Shown here one piece after another: positions 26,580-35,133 of a stretch of DNA of 64,000 nt. This DNA is from REEB95 sp035648735. Its GTDB lineage: Bacteria > Pseudomonadota > Alphaproteobacteria > ATCC43930 > CGMCC-115725. Positions within the stretch are counted from its first letter, which is position 1; the number at the start of each line of letters is the position of its first letter. A program made the position numbers and the translations under genes. The stretch is from contig DASRKX010000120.1 in NCBI GenBank assembly GCA_035648735.1, positions 18,395 through 82,394 on the forward strand, read 5' to 3'. The notes beneath the pieces are model-generated. The model had not been told where the DNA came from. It saw nothing but the letters and a program-made list of their open reading frames with translations, and did no database searches.

Positions 26580-27584
26580 TCACCGCGTGCCGGCCGCGAG
26601 CGAATCCGCGATCCCGATCACGATCTGCTCGAAACGATAGCGCTCGTAGGTTTCGCGAATCGGCAACGACGGCGCGCGCTCGACCTCGATCCAAAAACGC
26701 AGCAAGCCGTGTAGCTGCGCCCAATGCAGCGGCGCCTGCCATTCCAAACGGAAGCCGTAACCGGCGAGAAAGCTCGACACGATGGCGTCGCCACGCCGCC
26801 TCAGCAGCCAGCCGCTTGGTCGCCAGGAGCGGAAGCCGATATCGCCGATGAACTTGGCGAGATCGAGGCTGATCGAATCTTCCCAATCCGCCGAGATGTC
26901 GAGGCCGACCAGTTCGCCGCCGGAAAGGATAAGGTTTTCCGCCTTGAAGTCTCCGTGATGATGCGCCACCGGCAGCGGCAGGCTCGCGATCCGCACCGCG
27001 GTGCGGCGCAGGATGTCGTCACCCTTGGCGAAGCTCTGGTTGGCACGCAATTTCGGCGTATCGCGCAGCTCGTGGTCGAGCCGCGCCAGCATGCCGCCGC
27101 AATCGGTCGGCCGCTCGGCGAGGCGATGCATCGCATGGAAGGATTTGAGCCACGCGCCGGCGCTGCGCGATCCGAATTCGATCTCTGCCTCGGAAATCAT
27201 CGGGCTGACCAGCATCGCCGCAACCGAGCGGCCCTCGACCCATTCCATCACCACGCAGGCATGCTCGTCGATGAGGTCGACGGCGCGCGCGACGCGGGCC
27301 GGAGCGCGGCTGAGCGCAGCATGCGCGGCCACGCGCTGCAGCGCGGTAAATTGCGTGCGCGCCATGTCGCGGTCGGGCCGGCCATTGCCATCGAGACAGA
27401 ATTTGAGGGCAAGCGCCGATTCCCGGCCGGCGACGGTGCAGCGGAACAGCCGCAGCGACGAACGCAGGATGAGCGGCCCCGTCACCTGGCAATTCCAGTA
27501 GGGGTATTCGCCGTCGATCGCGCGCTGCGCCAGGATGCGCACCACATCGTCCGGCAGCAGATCGAGGTCCGGCTCGGCGATCAC
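26580..27584 (-). CDS. APH-like phosphotransferase (sugar or lipid kinase-like)
   Basis: A 334-residue protein of the aminoglycoside phosphotransferase/choline kinase fold. The catalytic loop is HGDFKAEN (H210, D212, N217), with the second metal residue D229 in GLDISADWED and a candidate ATP lysine K61 in ALKFCLDG. The substrate is unknown; resistance is not implied. Its place between a glycosyltransferase and a methyltransferase suggests phosphorylation of a saccharide or lipid-linked intermediate. It overlaps the GT2 gene by four bases. Confidence 0.75.
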   Translation of the reverse strand: MIAEPDLDLLPDDVVRILAQRAIDGEYPYWNCQVTGPLILRSSLRLFRCTVAGRESALALKFCLDGNGRPDRDMARTQFTALQRVAAHAALSRAPARVARAVDLIDEHACVVMEWVEGRSVAAMLVSPMISEAEIEFGSRSAGAWLKSFHAMHRLAERPTDCGGMLARLDHELRDTPKLRANQSFAKGDDILRRTAVRIASLPLPVAHHHGDFKAENLILSGGELVGLDISADWEDSISLDLAKFIGDIGFRSWRPSGWLLRRRGDAIVSSFLAGYGFRLEWQAPLHWAQLHGLLRFWIEVERAPSLPIRETYERYRFEQIVIGIADSLAAGTR

Positions 27585-28549
27585 GACCGCACCGGACGCA
27601 TCAATCGCCGCAGGGGAAGGAATAGGTTGTACAACGGTGCGCGTCCGGACAGCGCCGCGCCGAGGAGCAGCTGCATGCCGGCGAGCCAGGCGCCGGCATC
27701 GACCAGGTTGCGGCCGAGCCGCTCGTAGCGCCGCGCCAGGATGTCCCGCCGCTCGCGTCGCGAGAGCTTGTCAGCCAGCCGGTCGAGATGCCGGTGGACC
27801 ATGGCGAGCACGTCGCGGGCCTGGCGCGCGGCATGGCCGGTCGAATAGCTGTGCGACATCCAGTGATATATGGCGAGCGGCTCCGCCAGCGCCTGGACGC
27901 GGCCGGCGAGCGCCAGCCGGATGAACAGATCCTGGTCCTCGCCGACGATGAGATCGGGATCGAAGCCGCCGACGCTTTCGAGGAGATCGCGACGCGTCAC
28001 CGCCACCGAAGTGGCGACAAAGGACGAACCCAGAAGCGTGCGCCAAGCTTCCGCGCCCTGCACCGGGGCTTGGCGCGCGTAGACCGAGCTGCCGGCGGCG
28101 CCGGCCACATCGGTCACCTGCATATCGGCAACCACGAGAGACAGGCCGGTATCGGCGCCGAAGGGCGCCACCTGACGCGCCAGCTTTTCCGGCAGCCATT
28201 CGTCGTCGGCATCGAGAAAGGCGACCAGCTCGCCCCGGCAGGCGGAAATACCGAGATTGCGCGCCCGCGCCGGGCCGCCGTTGAGATCGAGACGGATCAG
28301 GCGGATGCGCCGATCGCGCGACTCTGCGGCGGCGACGTACCGAGCACCCTCGTCCTCGCTCGCATCGTCGATGAAGATCGCTTCCCAATTCGGATAGCTT
28401 TGCGCCTCGATCGAGCGCAGCGCGCGCTCGATGGTTAACGCCGCGTTAAACATCGGCACGACGATCGAAACCAGCGGCCGGTAGGGCGGCGATTCCGCTC
28501 CGGCAATCCGCCGATTTTCCCCGCTTTGCGTGTTGCCCTGCTGCGCCAT
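27581..28549 (-). CDS. Glycosyltransferase family 2
   Basis: A 322-residue GT-A glycosyltransferase beginning MAQQGNTQSGENRR. The N-terminal nucleotide-sugar site is VSIVVPMFNAALTIERALRS, with FIDDASED and the metal-binding LDADDEW, and ED in GEDQDLFIRLAL near the catalytic base. The ATG at 28549 follows GGGGAG; an upstream start is less likely. It is the first gene of the minus-strand cassette 28549-23448. Confidence 0.88.
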   Translation of the reverse strand: MAQQGNTQSGENRRIAGAESPPYRPLVSIVVPMFNAALTIERALRSIEAQSYPNWEAIFIDDASEDEGARYVAAAESRDRRIRLIRLDLNGGPARARNLGISACRGELVAFLDADDEWLPEKLARQVAPFGADTGLSLVVADMQVTDVAGAAGSSVYARQAPVQGAEAWRTLLGSSFVATSVAVTRRDLLESVGGFDPDLIVGEDQDLFIRLALAGRVQALAEPLAIYHWMSHSYSTGHAARQARDVLAMVHRHLDRLADKLSRRERRDILARRYERLGRNLVDAGAWLAGMQLLLGAALSGRAPLYNLFLPLRRLMRPVRS

Positions 28550-28781
28550 CCGGGCTCCCCGCCCCCAACGAAACCGGACGCGGGAATCCCTCGCCGCGCC
28601 TGCCTTCAATGTGACAGCGAGCGACGAATTTCCGGTTAAGCGACCGTCAACCGGCGGCCCGTTAACTTTTAGAAAGTAACCGGAAAATTAAGCCTTTCAG
28701 GCTAATAAAAAGGGCGGATTTGGCAGAGGAATCCATGGGTTTTGACGGGGCGGGCCGGCAGCTTGCGGCGGGGATGCGGCG
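28550..28781. promoter_or_regulatory. Divergent control region between the GT2 cassette and the flippase
   Basis: This 232-base gap becomes AT-rich between about 28610 and 28710 and contains TTAA-rich words (GGTTAAGCG, CCGTTAACTTTTAG, AAATTAAGCC). No single promoter could be fixed. It must serve both the minus-strand cassette and the plus-strand Wzx gene. Confidence 0.4.
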
Positions 28782-30323
28782 ATGACCGACGCGCCCCTGA
28801 TCGCCGTCGTCGTGCCCAAGATTTCGCTCGGCCAGCAGATCGCCAAGGGCGCGATCTTCATGGTGGCGCTGCGCATCGCCTTCCGCCTCATGGGGCTGTT
28901 GAGCTCGCTCATCCTGTTGCGCCTGCTGGCGCCGACCGATTTCGGCATCGTCGGGCTGGTAACGGCGGCGCTCTCGATCCTCGATGTGTTGAGCGAGCTT
29001 TCGTTCCAGGCGGGCCTCATCCGCATGCCTAAGCCGCAGCGCATCCATTACGACACGGCGTGGACGCTCGGCATCATGCGCGGCGCCGTGATGGCGCTGC
29101 TGCTGGTCGCGATCTCGCCGCTGCTCGCCAAATTCGTCGATGATCCGCGCATCGTGCATCTCTCCTTCGCTCTCGCCGCCATCGCGCTGCTGCAAGGCTT
29201 CGAGAATATCGGCATTGTCGATTTCCAGCGTCGCTTCCAGTTCGACCGCTTCTTCCGCTACCAGATCTTCGGCAAGCTCGCCGGCGTCTGCGTCTGCGTG
29301 CCCGCGGCCTTCGCCTTCCACAGCTACTGGGCGCTGATGGCCGGCATCGCCGCGACCCGGCTGTCGATGACGGCGATGAGCTATCTCGTCAGCCCCTATC
29401 GCCCGCGCCTCAGCCTCGCGGCGTGGCGCGATTTGTTCGATTTCTCGAAATGGCTGCTGGTGTCGAATTTGCAATGGGTGATCGACGCCAACATCATGAC
29501 CTTCATGACCGGCCGCGTTGCCGGCTCGGCGGCGATCGGGCTCTATCAGGTGGCCAACCAGGTCGCCTCGCTGCCGGCAAGCGAGGTCGCCGCACCCATC
29601 CGCCAGCCGATGTATGCCGGTCTATCCCGCGCCGCCGACGACATGTCCGAGCTCCGCCGCCAGACGCTCGACGGATTGTTCCTGACGCTCGCGGTGGTGG
29701 CGCCGATGTCAATCGGCATCTCGCTGATGGCCTCGCCCATCGTCAATCTGTTCTTCGGCTGGAAATGGATCGCCGCCATCCCGCTGGTCCGCCTCTGCGC
29801 GCTCTACGCGCTGTGCGACGCCATCGGCCATTTCACGCACAATCTCTACATCGTGACACACCGGCAGCGCCGCTTTGTCGGCGTCTTCACCGTGGCGCTC
29901 GCGGTGCGCATCCCGGCGATCGTGCTGGGCGCGACGTTTTACGGTGTCTATGGCGCCGCCGTCGCGCTCGCCGTAACCGCCGCCTTCAACATGGTACTGT
30001 GGTCGGCGAATATCTTTCCGCTGGTCGGCATCTCCTTCCGCGATATCGTCCGCGGCACATGGCGCACCGTGTTCGGCGTCCTGGTGATGGCGGCGATCGT
30101 GATGTGGCTGAGCAATCTGTGGCCCGAGCCGCGCGATATCCCGGAAGGCCTCCTGCGTTGTGCGATCATCTGCGTGATCGGTGCTGCGACCCATATCGGC
30201 GCGCAATTGACCGCCTGGCGCCTTTGCGGCGAGCCGACGGGCGCCGAACGCCATCTCCTGAAGAGCGCGCGCGCCGCCGCCGTGCGTCTGGGAATCTTCG
30301 CCACCAAGCAGGTGCCCGCATGA
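28782..30323 (+). CDS. Wzx-type lipopolysaccharide/exopolysaccharide flippase
   Basis: MOP-superfamily membrane protein of 513 residues with twelve to fourteen predicted helices and the Polysacc_synt motif region ISLGQQIAKGAIFMVALR near the N-terminus. It should translocate undecaprenyl-PP-linked oligosaccharides to the periplasm. The ATG follows GGCGGGGATG. A paralogue lies at 32010-33539, and the two share aligned segments such as (A/V)WTLxxMRG and the (S/N)YWAL(M/V)AG(I/L) region. Confidence 0.88.
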   Translation: MTDAPLIAVVVPKISLGQQIAKGAIFMVALRIAFRLMGLLSSLILLRLLAPTDFGIVGLVTAALSILDVLSELSFQAGLIRMPKPQRIHYDTAWTLGIMRGAVMALLLVAISPLLAKFVDDPRIVHLSFALAAIALLQGFENIGIVDFQRRFQFDRFFRYQIFGKLAGVCVCVPAAFAFHSYWALMAGIAATRLSMTAMSYLVSPYRPRLSLAAWRDLFDFSKWLLVSNLQWVIDANIMTFMTGRVAGSAAIGLYQVANQVASLPASEVAAPIRQPMYAGLSRAADDMSELRRQTLDGLFLTLAVVAPMSIGISLMASPIVNLFFGWKWIAAIPLVRLCALYALCDAIGHFTHNLYIVTHRQRRFVGVFTVALAVRIPAIVLGATFYGVYGAAVALAVTAAFNMVLWSANIFPLVGISFRDIVRGTWRTVFGVLVMAAIVMWLSNLWPEPRDIPEGLLRCAIICVIGAATHIGAQLTAWRLCGEPTGAERHLLKSARAAAVRLGIFATKQVPA

Positions 30324-30386
30324 CCGGCCATCCCGCGCCTTGCCGTCATTCCCCGCCGCTTCCGGACCGGAGCTGAGAGAACCAAC

Positions 30387-31715
30387 ATGCGCTCACTTGT
30401 CCTCGCCATGCTGATCTTCGGGCTTTTGCCCACGGCGTTCTTTTCGCCCTTCGTCAGCGTGCTCCTGTGGTCCTACATCTCCTTCGGCAGCGCCCAGCGC
30501 CTGACCTGGGGCATGGCCGAGAACATTCCCTTCGCCTTGATCGTCGGCATCGCCGGCTTGGCGGGCTGGATGCTGTGCGAACGGCGCCGGCTGCCGATGG
30601 ATCGCACTACTGTGCTCATGCTCGCCTATGTCGCGATGATCACGATCGCGACCTATTTCGCGCTAGTGCCGGACGCGGCATGGCCGAAATGGTTGATCAC
30701 GGTGAAGGCGTTCGTCTTCGTCTTCGTCACCGCGGCGATGCTGACCAACCGAGTGCGCATCCACGCGCTCATCTGGATCATGGTCATCGCCGTCGGCTAT
30801 TACGGCATCAAGGGCGGCATCTTCACGCTGCTGACCGGCGGCAATTTCCGCATTTACGGCCCGGCCGCGACCGTCATCGGCGACAACAACCATATCGCCG
30901 CCGCGCTGGTCGTGATCATGCCGCTGATGAATTATCTCGGCCGGCAATCGAAGAACGAGCTTCTGCGCATCGGCTCGCGTATTGCCATGGCCCTTTGCCT
31001 GCTGTCCGTGCTGGCGTCGTATTCGCGCGGATCGTTCCTGGCGCTCATCGCCATGCTGCCCTTTCTGCTGCAGCACTCGAAGCACAAGGTCGTGGTGGCG
31101 GTCGTCATCACTGTCATGCTGGCCTTCTCGATCAGCTTCATGCCTGCGCAGTGGGTCGAGCGCATTCAAACCATCTCGACCTATCAGCAAGACGCCTCGG
31201 CCGAAGGCCGCATCGAGATGTGGAAAGCGGCGACGCGCATCGCGGTCGCCCGGCCGCTGGTCGGCGGCGGCTTCATGGCGCCCTATACCCAGGACGTCAT
31301 GGACGAATATTCGCCGGGCACCAAGGCGCGCGCCGTGCACTCGATCTGGTTCGAGAATCTGGGCGAGAACGGCTTCATCGCGCTAGCCCTCTGGATCGCG
31401 ATCGCCGTCACGGCGCTGCAGAATTGCCGCTATATCATCCGGCGCACCAAGGGGAATCTCCAGCTCAAATGGGCGAACGACCTGGGGCACATGTCGCTGG
31501 TCGCCATCGTCGGCTACCTGGTCGGCGGCTCGTTCCTGTCGCTATCCTATTGGGACTTCTACTTCACCCTCGCCGTCATCCTGGCGGCGACGCGGCGCAT
31601 CGTCATCGCCGAGTTGGCGCCCGAGAAGCCGCGCTTCGCGCGCATGGCGGCGCCGCGCGGGCCGGCGCGGGCGCTCCCGCAACCCGGCATGGCGATGCAG
31701 GGCGACGCGGATTAA
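30387..31715 (+). CDS. Putative O-glycosylation ligase, exosortase A-associated (Wzy/WaaL-like)
   Basis: Polytopic membrane protein of 442 residues with an O-antigen-ligase domain. The N-terminus (MRSLVLAMLIFGLLPTAFFS, then PFVSVLLWSYISFGSAQR) is characteristic of the exosortase-A-associated ligase family (TIGR03097). The large periplasmic loop has SRGSFLALIAM and YQQDASAEGRIEMWKAA. It is expected to polymerise repeat units or attach glycans to protein. It follows the flippase by 63 bases and precedes the 82-residue membrane protein by 27. Confidence 0.88.
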   Translation: MRSLVLAMLIFGLLPTAFFSPFVSVLLWSYISFGSAQRLTWGMAENIPFALIVGIAGLAGWMLCERRRLPMDRTTVLMLAYVAMITIATYFALVPDAAWPKWLITVKAFVFVFVTAAMLTNRVRIHALIWIMVIAVGYYGIKGGIFTLLTGGNFRIYGPAATVIGDNNHIAAALVVIMPLMNYLGRQSKNELLRIGSRIAMALCLLSVLASYSRGSFLALIAMLPFLLQHSKHKVVVAVVITVMLAFSISFMPAQWVERIQTISTYQQDASAEGRIEMWKAATRIAVARPLVGGGFMAPYTQDVMDEYSPGTKARAVHSIWFENLGENGFIALALWIAIAVTALQNCRYIIRRTKGNLQLKWANDLGHMSLVAIVGYLVGGSFLSLSYWDFYFTLAVILAATRRIVIAELAPEKPRFARMAAPRGPARALPQPGMAMQGDAD

Positions 31716-31742
31716 GCCGCCGGATCATCGAGAGAGGCACAA

Positions 31743-31991
31743 ATGGACACAGTATTTTTCTTCTTCTCACTCGCCGGCGTGCTGATGGTGGTGCATTGGC
31801 TGGTGACCAACGACCGGGCCGGCAACCGCGGCAAGACCAGCGGCATCTTCGCCATGCGCGAGCCCGAGGACATCGCCAAGGAAACCGAAGTGGCCGCCAA
31901 GGGCAAGTTCGACGCCCGGCGGGCCAAGGCCGCGGCAAGGCCCGCACCGAAGCCAGCCGGCCAGCCGGCCTTCACGCGACGCGAATTCTAA
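31743..31991 (+). CDS. Small membrane-anchored protein of unknown function
   Basis: An 82-residue protein with one N-terminal membrane helix (residues about 3-21), a short middle segment, and a lysine/alanine/proline-rich basic tail from about residue 50. The ATG follows GAGAGAGG at a good distance. It is the last gene of the flippase-ligase plus-strand unit, so it may be an accessory subunit of either, with the basic tail in the cytoplasm. I do not recognise a family. Confidence 0.65.
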   Translation: MDTVFFFFSLAGVLMVVHWLVTNDRAGNRGKTSGIFAMREPEDIAKETEVAAKGKFDARRAKAAARPAPKPAGQPAFTRREF

Positions 31992-32009
31992 AGAAGGCGG
32001 GTTCGGGAA

Positions 32010-33539
32010 TTACCGCGCGGCCGGCGGCTTGGCGGCAGCCCGCAGGCTGAGCAGCCATTTGGGCAGGAAAGGCAGGCGCGGCAGCAAGCGTGCCTCGAGA
32101 TAGGCGGCGATGGTCGCCTCGGCGCCCTTGGGGTAGCCGCCCGTCGCCCACAGCGTGAACAGCACCGTCACGTAAATCGGCGCGCCGAGCACCGCGCAGG
32201 CGGCGAGCTGCCAGCCCTCCGGCAGCGGAACGATGCCGCGGAAGGCCTGGACGAAGGCGGCCATGGAGGCGGCGGCGGCCACGGGCCGCCACAGCGCCTC
32301 GAACAGATCGCGCTTGGGCAGCGCCAGCAGCGATTGCGCGAGATAAAGGTTGGCGATGCCGCCGGCGAGGCTGGCGCCGATCAGCGCCAGCGCCGCGCCG
32401 ATCGGGCCGAACCACGGCACCAGCACGGCGAGCAACGCCAGAAACACGCCGGCGCCGGTCAGGCTGGCATAGGTCGAGAGATGCGGCCGGCCCAGGGCCA
32501 GGAACACCGCATAGGCGTTGCCGACGAACATCTCGAGCGGACCGGCGAAGGCAAGGAGCCGCAACAGCGGTGCGGCGGCGGCCCATTGGCGGCCGAAGCC
32601 GAGATCGAGCACGAGATCCGCCGTCACCAGCAGGCCGAAGGCCAGCGGCGCCATCAGGCACAGCCCGCCGCCGAGCACCGCGAGATAACCCTCGGCGAGG
32701 CTCCGCCCGGCGCCCGAGATGCGCGTGAAGCCGGGAAAGATCGCGTTCATCACCGGCGTGATCAGCTCGGAAGTCGGCATTTCCGCGACCGCGCGAGCGA
32801 TGCGATAGAAGCCCAGCGCCTCGATGCCGGCAAATTTCCCGACGAACAACTCGTCGCTCTTGGTGCGCACGAAAAAAAGCTGGCTCGAGAACCAGAGCCA
32901 TTTGGAGAAGCCGAAAACCTCGCAGAAGCACGCCAGCGAAAAGCGCGGGCGATAGGGATGCATGACGTAGCTCAACGCCAGCCGCGCCGCGGCGCCGGCC
33001 GACAATCCCGCGACCAGCGCCCAGTAATTGCGCAGCATGAAAGCCGCCGGCACCGCGACCGCGAAGGAGACGAGCTTCACCAGCACGGTGTAGACGCCTT
33101 CCTTGGAGAAATTGAGGTCGCTGCGGAACTCGACGACGCCGACATTGGCGAAGCCCGACACCGCCGAGATCGCGGCGATACAGCCGGCGATCGCCGGCAG
33201 GCGCGGCTCGTGCAGCATGATGGCGGCCGGCACGGCCAGCAGCAGGACGACCGCCGCATTGGCGATGCCGCGCATCACCTCGAGCGTCCACACCGTGTCG
33301 TAGCGCGCGCGGTCGCGCGCGCCGGAACGGATCAGATCCATGTCGAGGCTGAAATCGCTTGCCGATTGGACGAGGAAATAGAGCAGTGTCGCCATGCCGA
33401 CGAGGCCATAATCCTCCGGCAGCAGCAGCCGCGCCAGCATGATGGTGCTGACGATGCCGAGCACGCGCACGCCCCAGCGCGCGGCCAGCAGCCACAGCGC
33501 GCCCTTGGCAACGCGGCGGGCGATGCCCTGGGGAATCAT
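32010..33539 (-). CDS. Second Wzx-type flippase
   Basis: MOP-family transporter of 509 residues from the ATG at 33539, which sits 7 bases after the exosortase stop. An alternative start at 33584 would overlap exosortase by 38 bases and has no ribosome-binding site. The N-terminus RRVAKGALWLLAARWGVRVLG and segments such as TVWTLEVMRG and RNYWALVAGL align with the flippase at 28782. It is the last gene of the core operon and converges with the small protein gene at 31991. Confidence 0.86.
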   Translation of the reverse strand: MIPQGIARRVAKGALWLLAARWGVRVLGIVSTIMLARLLLPEDYGLVGMATLLYFLVQSASDFSLDMDLIRSGARDRARYDTVWTLEVMRGIANAAVVLLLAVPAAIMLHEPRLPAIAGCIAAISAVSGFANVGVVEFRSDLNFSKEGVYTVLVKLVSFAVAVPAAFMLRNYWALVAGLSAGAAARLALSYVMHPYRPRFSLACFCEVFGFSKWLWFSSQLFFVRTKSDELFVGKFAGIEALGFYRIARAVAEMPTSELITPVMNAIFPGFTRISGAGRSLAEGYLAVLGGGLCLMAPLAFGLLVTADLVLDLGFGRQWAAAAPLLRLLAFAGPLEMFVGNAYAVFLALGRPHLSTYASLTGAGVFLALLAVLVPWFGPIGAALALIGASLAGGIANLYLAQSLLALPKRDLFEALWRPVAAAASMAAFVQAFRGIVPLPEGWQLAACAVLGAPIYVTVLFTLWATGGYPKGAEATIAAYLEARLLPRLPFLPKWLLSLRAAAKPPAAR

Positions 33540-33546
33540 GCCAAAC

Positions 33547-35133
33547 TCACGAAGGCGGCGCGCCAACGCTCCGAAGCGCGACATGCGGCGCCGGTGCCAC
33601 GTCGCGTGCGGCGCGCTTCACCGCCGCGATATAGGCGACGGGCGATTGCATCGCGCCGAGGAAGCGAGCGAGGTTTTCCGCCGCCGGAACGCCCGGCTGC
33701 TTCGAGGTGGCGACGGCGATGAAGGCGCCGACGGAGCTGCGGCCTTCGAGAATGCTGCGCGCCTGGCGCAGCTTGGCCTCCGCCGGGCTGGCGGTGATCT
33801 CGCCGTCGACGACGTAGAAATACCAGAGCAGCCGCGTCTGATCGCCGCTGTGCAGCTCGGCGGCGGCAACGCGCACGGTGCGGCCGCCGATCGCGACGTC
33901 TTGCGCGCTGAACACCGATCGCACCCAGACATCGTCGTCGACGACGCGGTTCTGGCTGCGCACCAGGTTGTTGTGCCGGCCATGCGTGTCGTAGAGCGCG
34001 ACATAGCGTTCGACCACGATTCCATTGGCGTCGAAGCTGTCGCGGAATTGGCGGTCCGGGGCGACGATGACCGGATTCCAGCTATCGGTCGTAGCGCGCG
34101 GCTGCCAGGGCACGGCCACACCAGGCGGCGGCACCTGCGACAGGTCGAGCGGCGCCGAGTTGTCGAGCAGCGAGAGATAGGCCGGGCCGAGCGCCGCCAG
34201 CAGCAGGCCGATGGCAACGGCGACGACCGGGGCGCGCACCGCAGCGGGCGTCGGCCGCATCGGAATTTCGGGCGCGGGCGCGGGCGCGCGCTTGTCGGCA
34301 AAACGCATGCCGATCGCGATCAAGACCAGCAGCACCGCCGTGAAGAAACCCCAGCCGTAGATGATGTGGTCAGCCTCGACCGCGACGACGTCGTCGGTCA
34401 GATGCGCCAGATAGATGATGCCGAAGGCGCGGATCCCGTTGGCGAAGACCGGCACGATCAGCGACGCCGCCAGGAAGGCGGCGCGCTTCCACCAGGAACG
34501 ATAAACCATGAGGGCGAAGAAGGCGCCGAAGGCGATGGAAGCGATGAGAAAGCGCAAGCCCGCGCAGGCTTCGGCGACGATAAAATCGCCTTCCGGAATC
34601 GAAATCATGATGCCGTCGGAATAGACCGGCACATGGAAGAGGCGCAGCATGTCGACGGCGAAACGCGCGGTCACATCCTGCAAATGCGGCACCAGGAATT
34701 CGCCGCTCGGCACCAAAAGATAGAGATAGAGCAGCGGGCCGAGCATCCGGCCGTAGAGCCGCCAACCGAGCGCGGCCAGCAGCAGCGCCTGGAGCATGGT
34801 GAGGAGGAGGAGCTGCTGCAGCTCAAGCACGCCGAGCACCGCCGCCATCAGCCACGCGGCGGAGAGTAGCGGCAGCAGCGCCAGCGCGCGGAAATCGGGC
34901 CGGGGCGTCAAATTGGCGAGCAGATGCCGCCGATCCCAGATCAGGTAGAGGGCGATCGGCAGGACGAGAAAGCAGTGGTTGTAGGTCGGCGAGGCGAGCC
35001 AGACGCGCCAGGCGCCTGCGACCTCGCGCCAGAAGACGGCGCCGAGCACCATAACCGCCGCCGCGATCGCCAGGCCGAGGAATTGCCATTGGCGCGACGG
35101 ACGCTGCCCGGCTGAAAGCATGAAAATACTCAC
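33547..35133 (-). CDS. xrtA: Exosortase A fused to EpsI domain
   Basis: A 528-residue fusion. The N-terminal half (to about residue 285) is polytopic with the exosortase catalytic residues: C190 in AEACAGLR, R235 in NGIRAFGI and H256 in ADHIIYGWGFF. It should cut PEP-CTERM sorting signals of exported proteins in the inner membrane, outward facing. The C-terminal part (about 300-475) is an EpsI/DUF3485 domain after a single membrane helix (VVAVAIGLLLAALGPAYLSLL), with SAPLDLSQ, WNPVIVAPDRQFRDSF and LLWYFYVVDGEIT. The GTG start at 35133 overlaps the preceding stop (GTGA); an internal ATG at 35121 is possible. Confidence 0.9.
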   Translation of the reverse strand: MSIFMLSAGQRPSRQWQFLGLAIAAAVMVLGAVFWREVAGAWRVWLASPTYNHCFLVLPIALYLIWDRRHLLANLTPRPDFRALALLPLLSAAWLMAAVLGVLELQQLLLLTMLQALLLAALGWRLYGRMLGPLLYLYLLVPSGEFLVPHLQDVTARFAVDMLRLFHVPVYSDGIMISIPEGDFIVAEACAGLRFLIASIAFGAFFALMVYRSWWKRAAFLAASLIVPVFANGIRAFGIIYLAHLTDDVVAVEADHIIYGWGFFTAVLLVLIAIGMRFADKRAPAPAPEIPMRPTPAAVRAPVVAVAIGLLLAALGPAYLSLLDNSAPLDLSQVPPPGVAVPWQPRATTDSWNPVIVAPDRQFRDSFDANGIVVERYVALYDTHGRHNNLVRSQNRVVDDDVWVRSVFSAQDVAIGGRTVRVAAAELHSGDQTRLLWYFYVVDGEITASPAEAKLRQARSILEGRSSVGAFIAVATSKQPGVPAAENLARFLGAMQSPVAYIAAVKRAARDVAPAPHVALRSVGAPPS

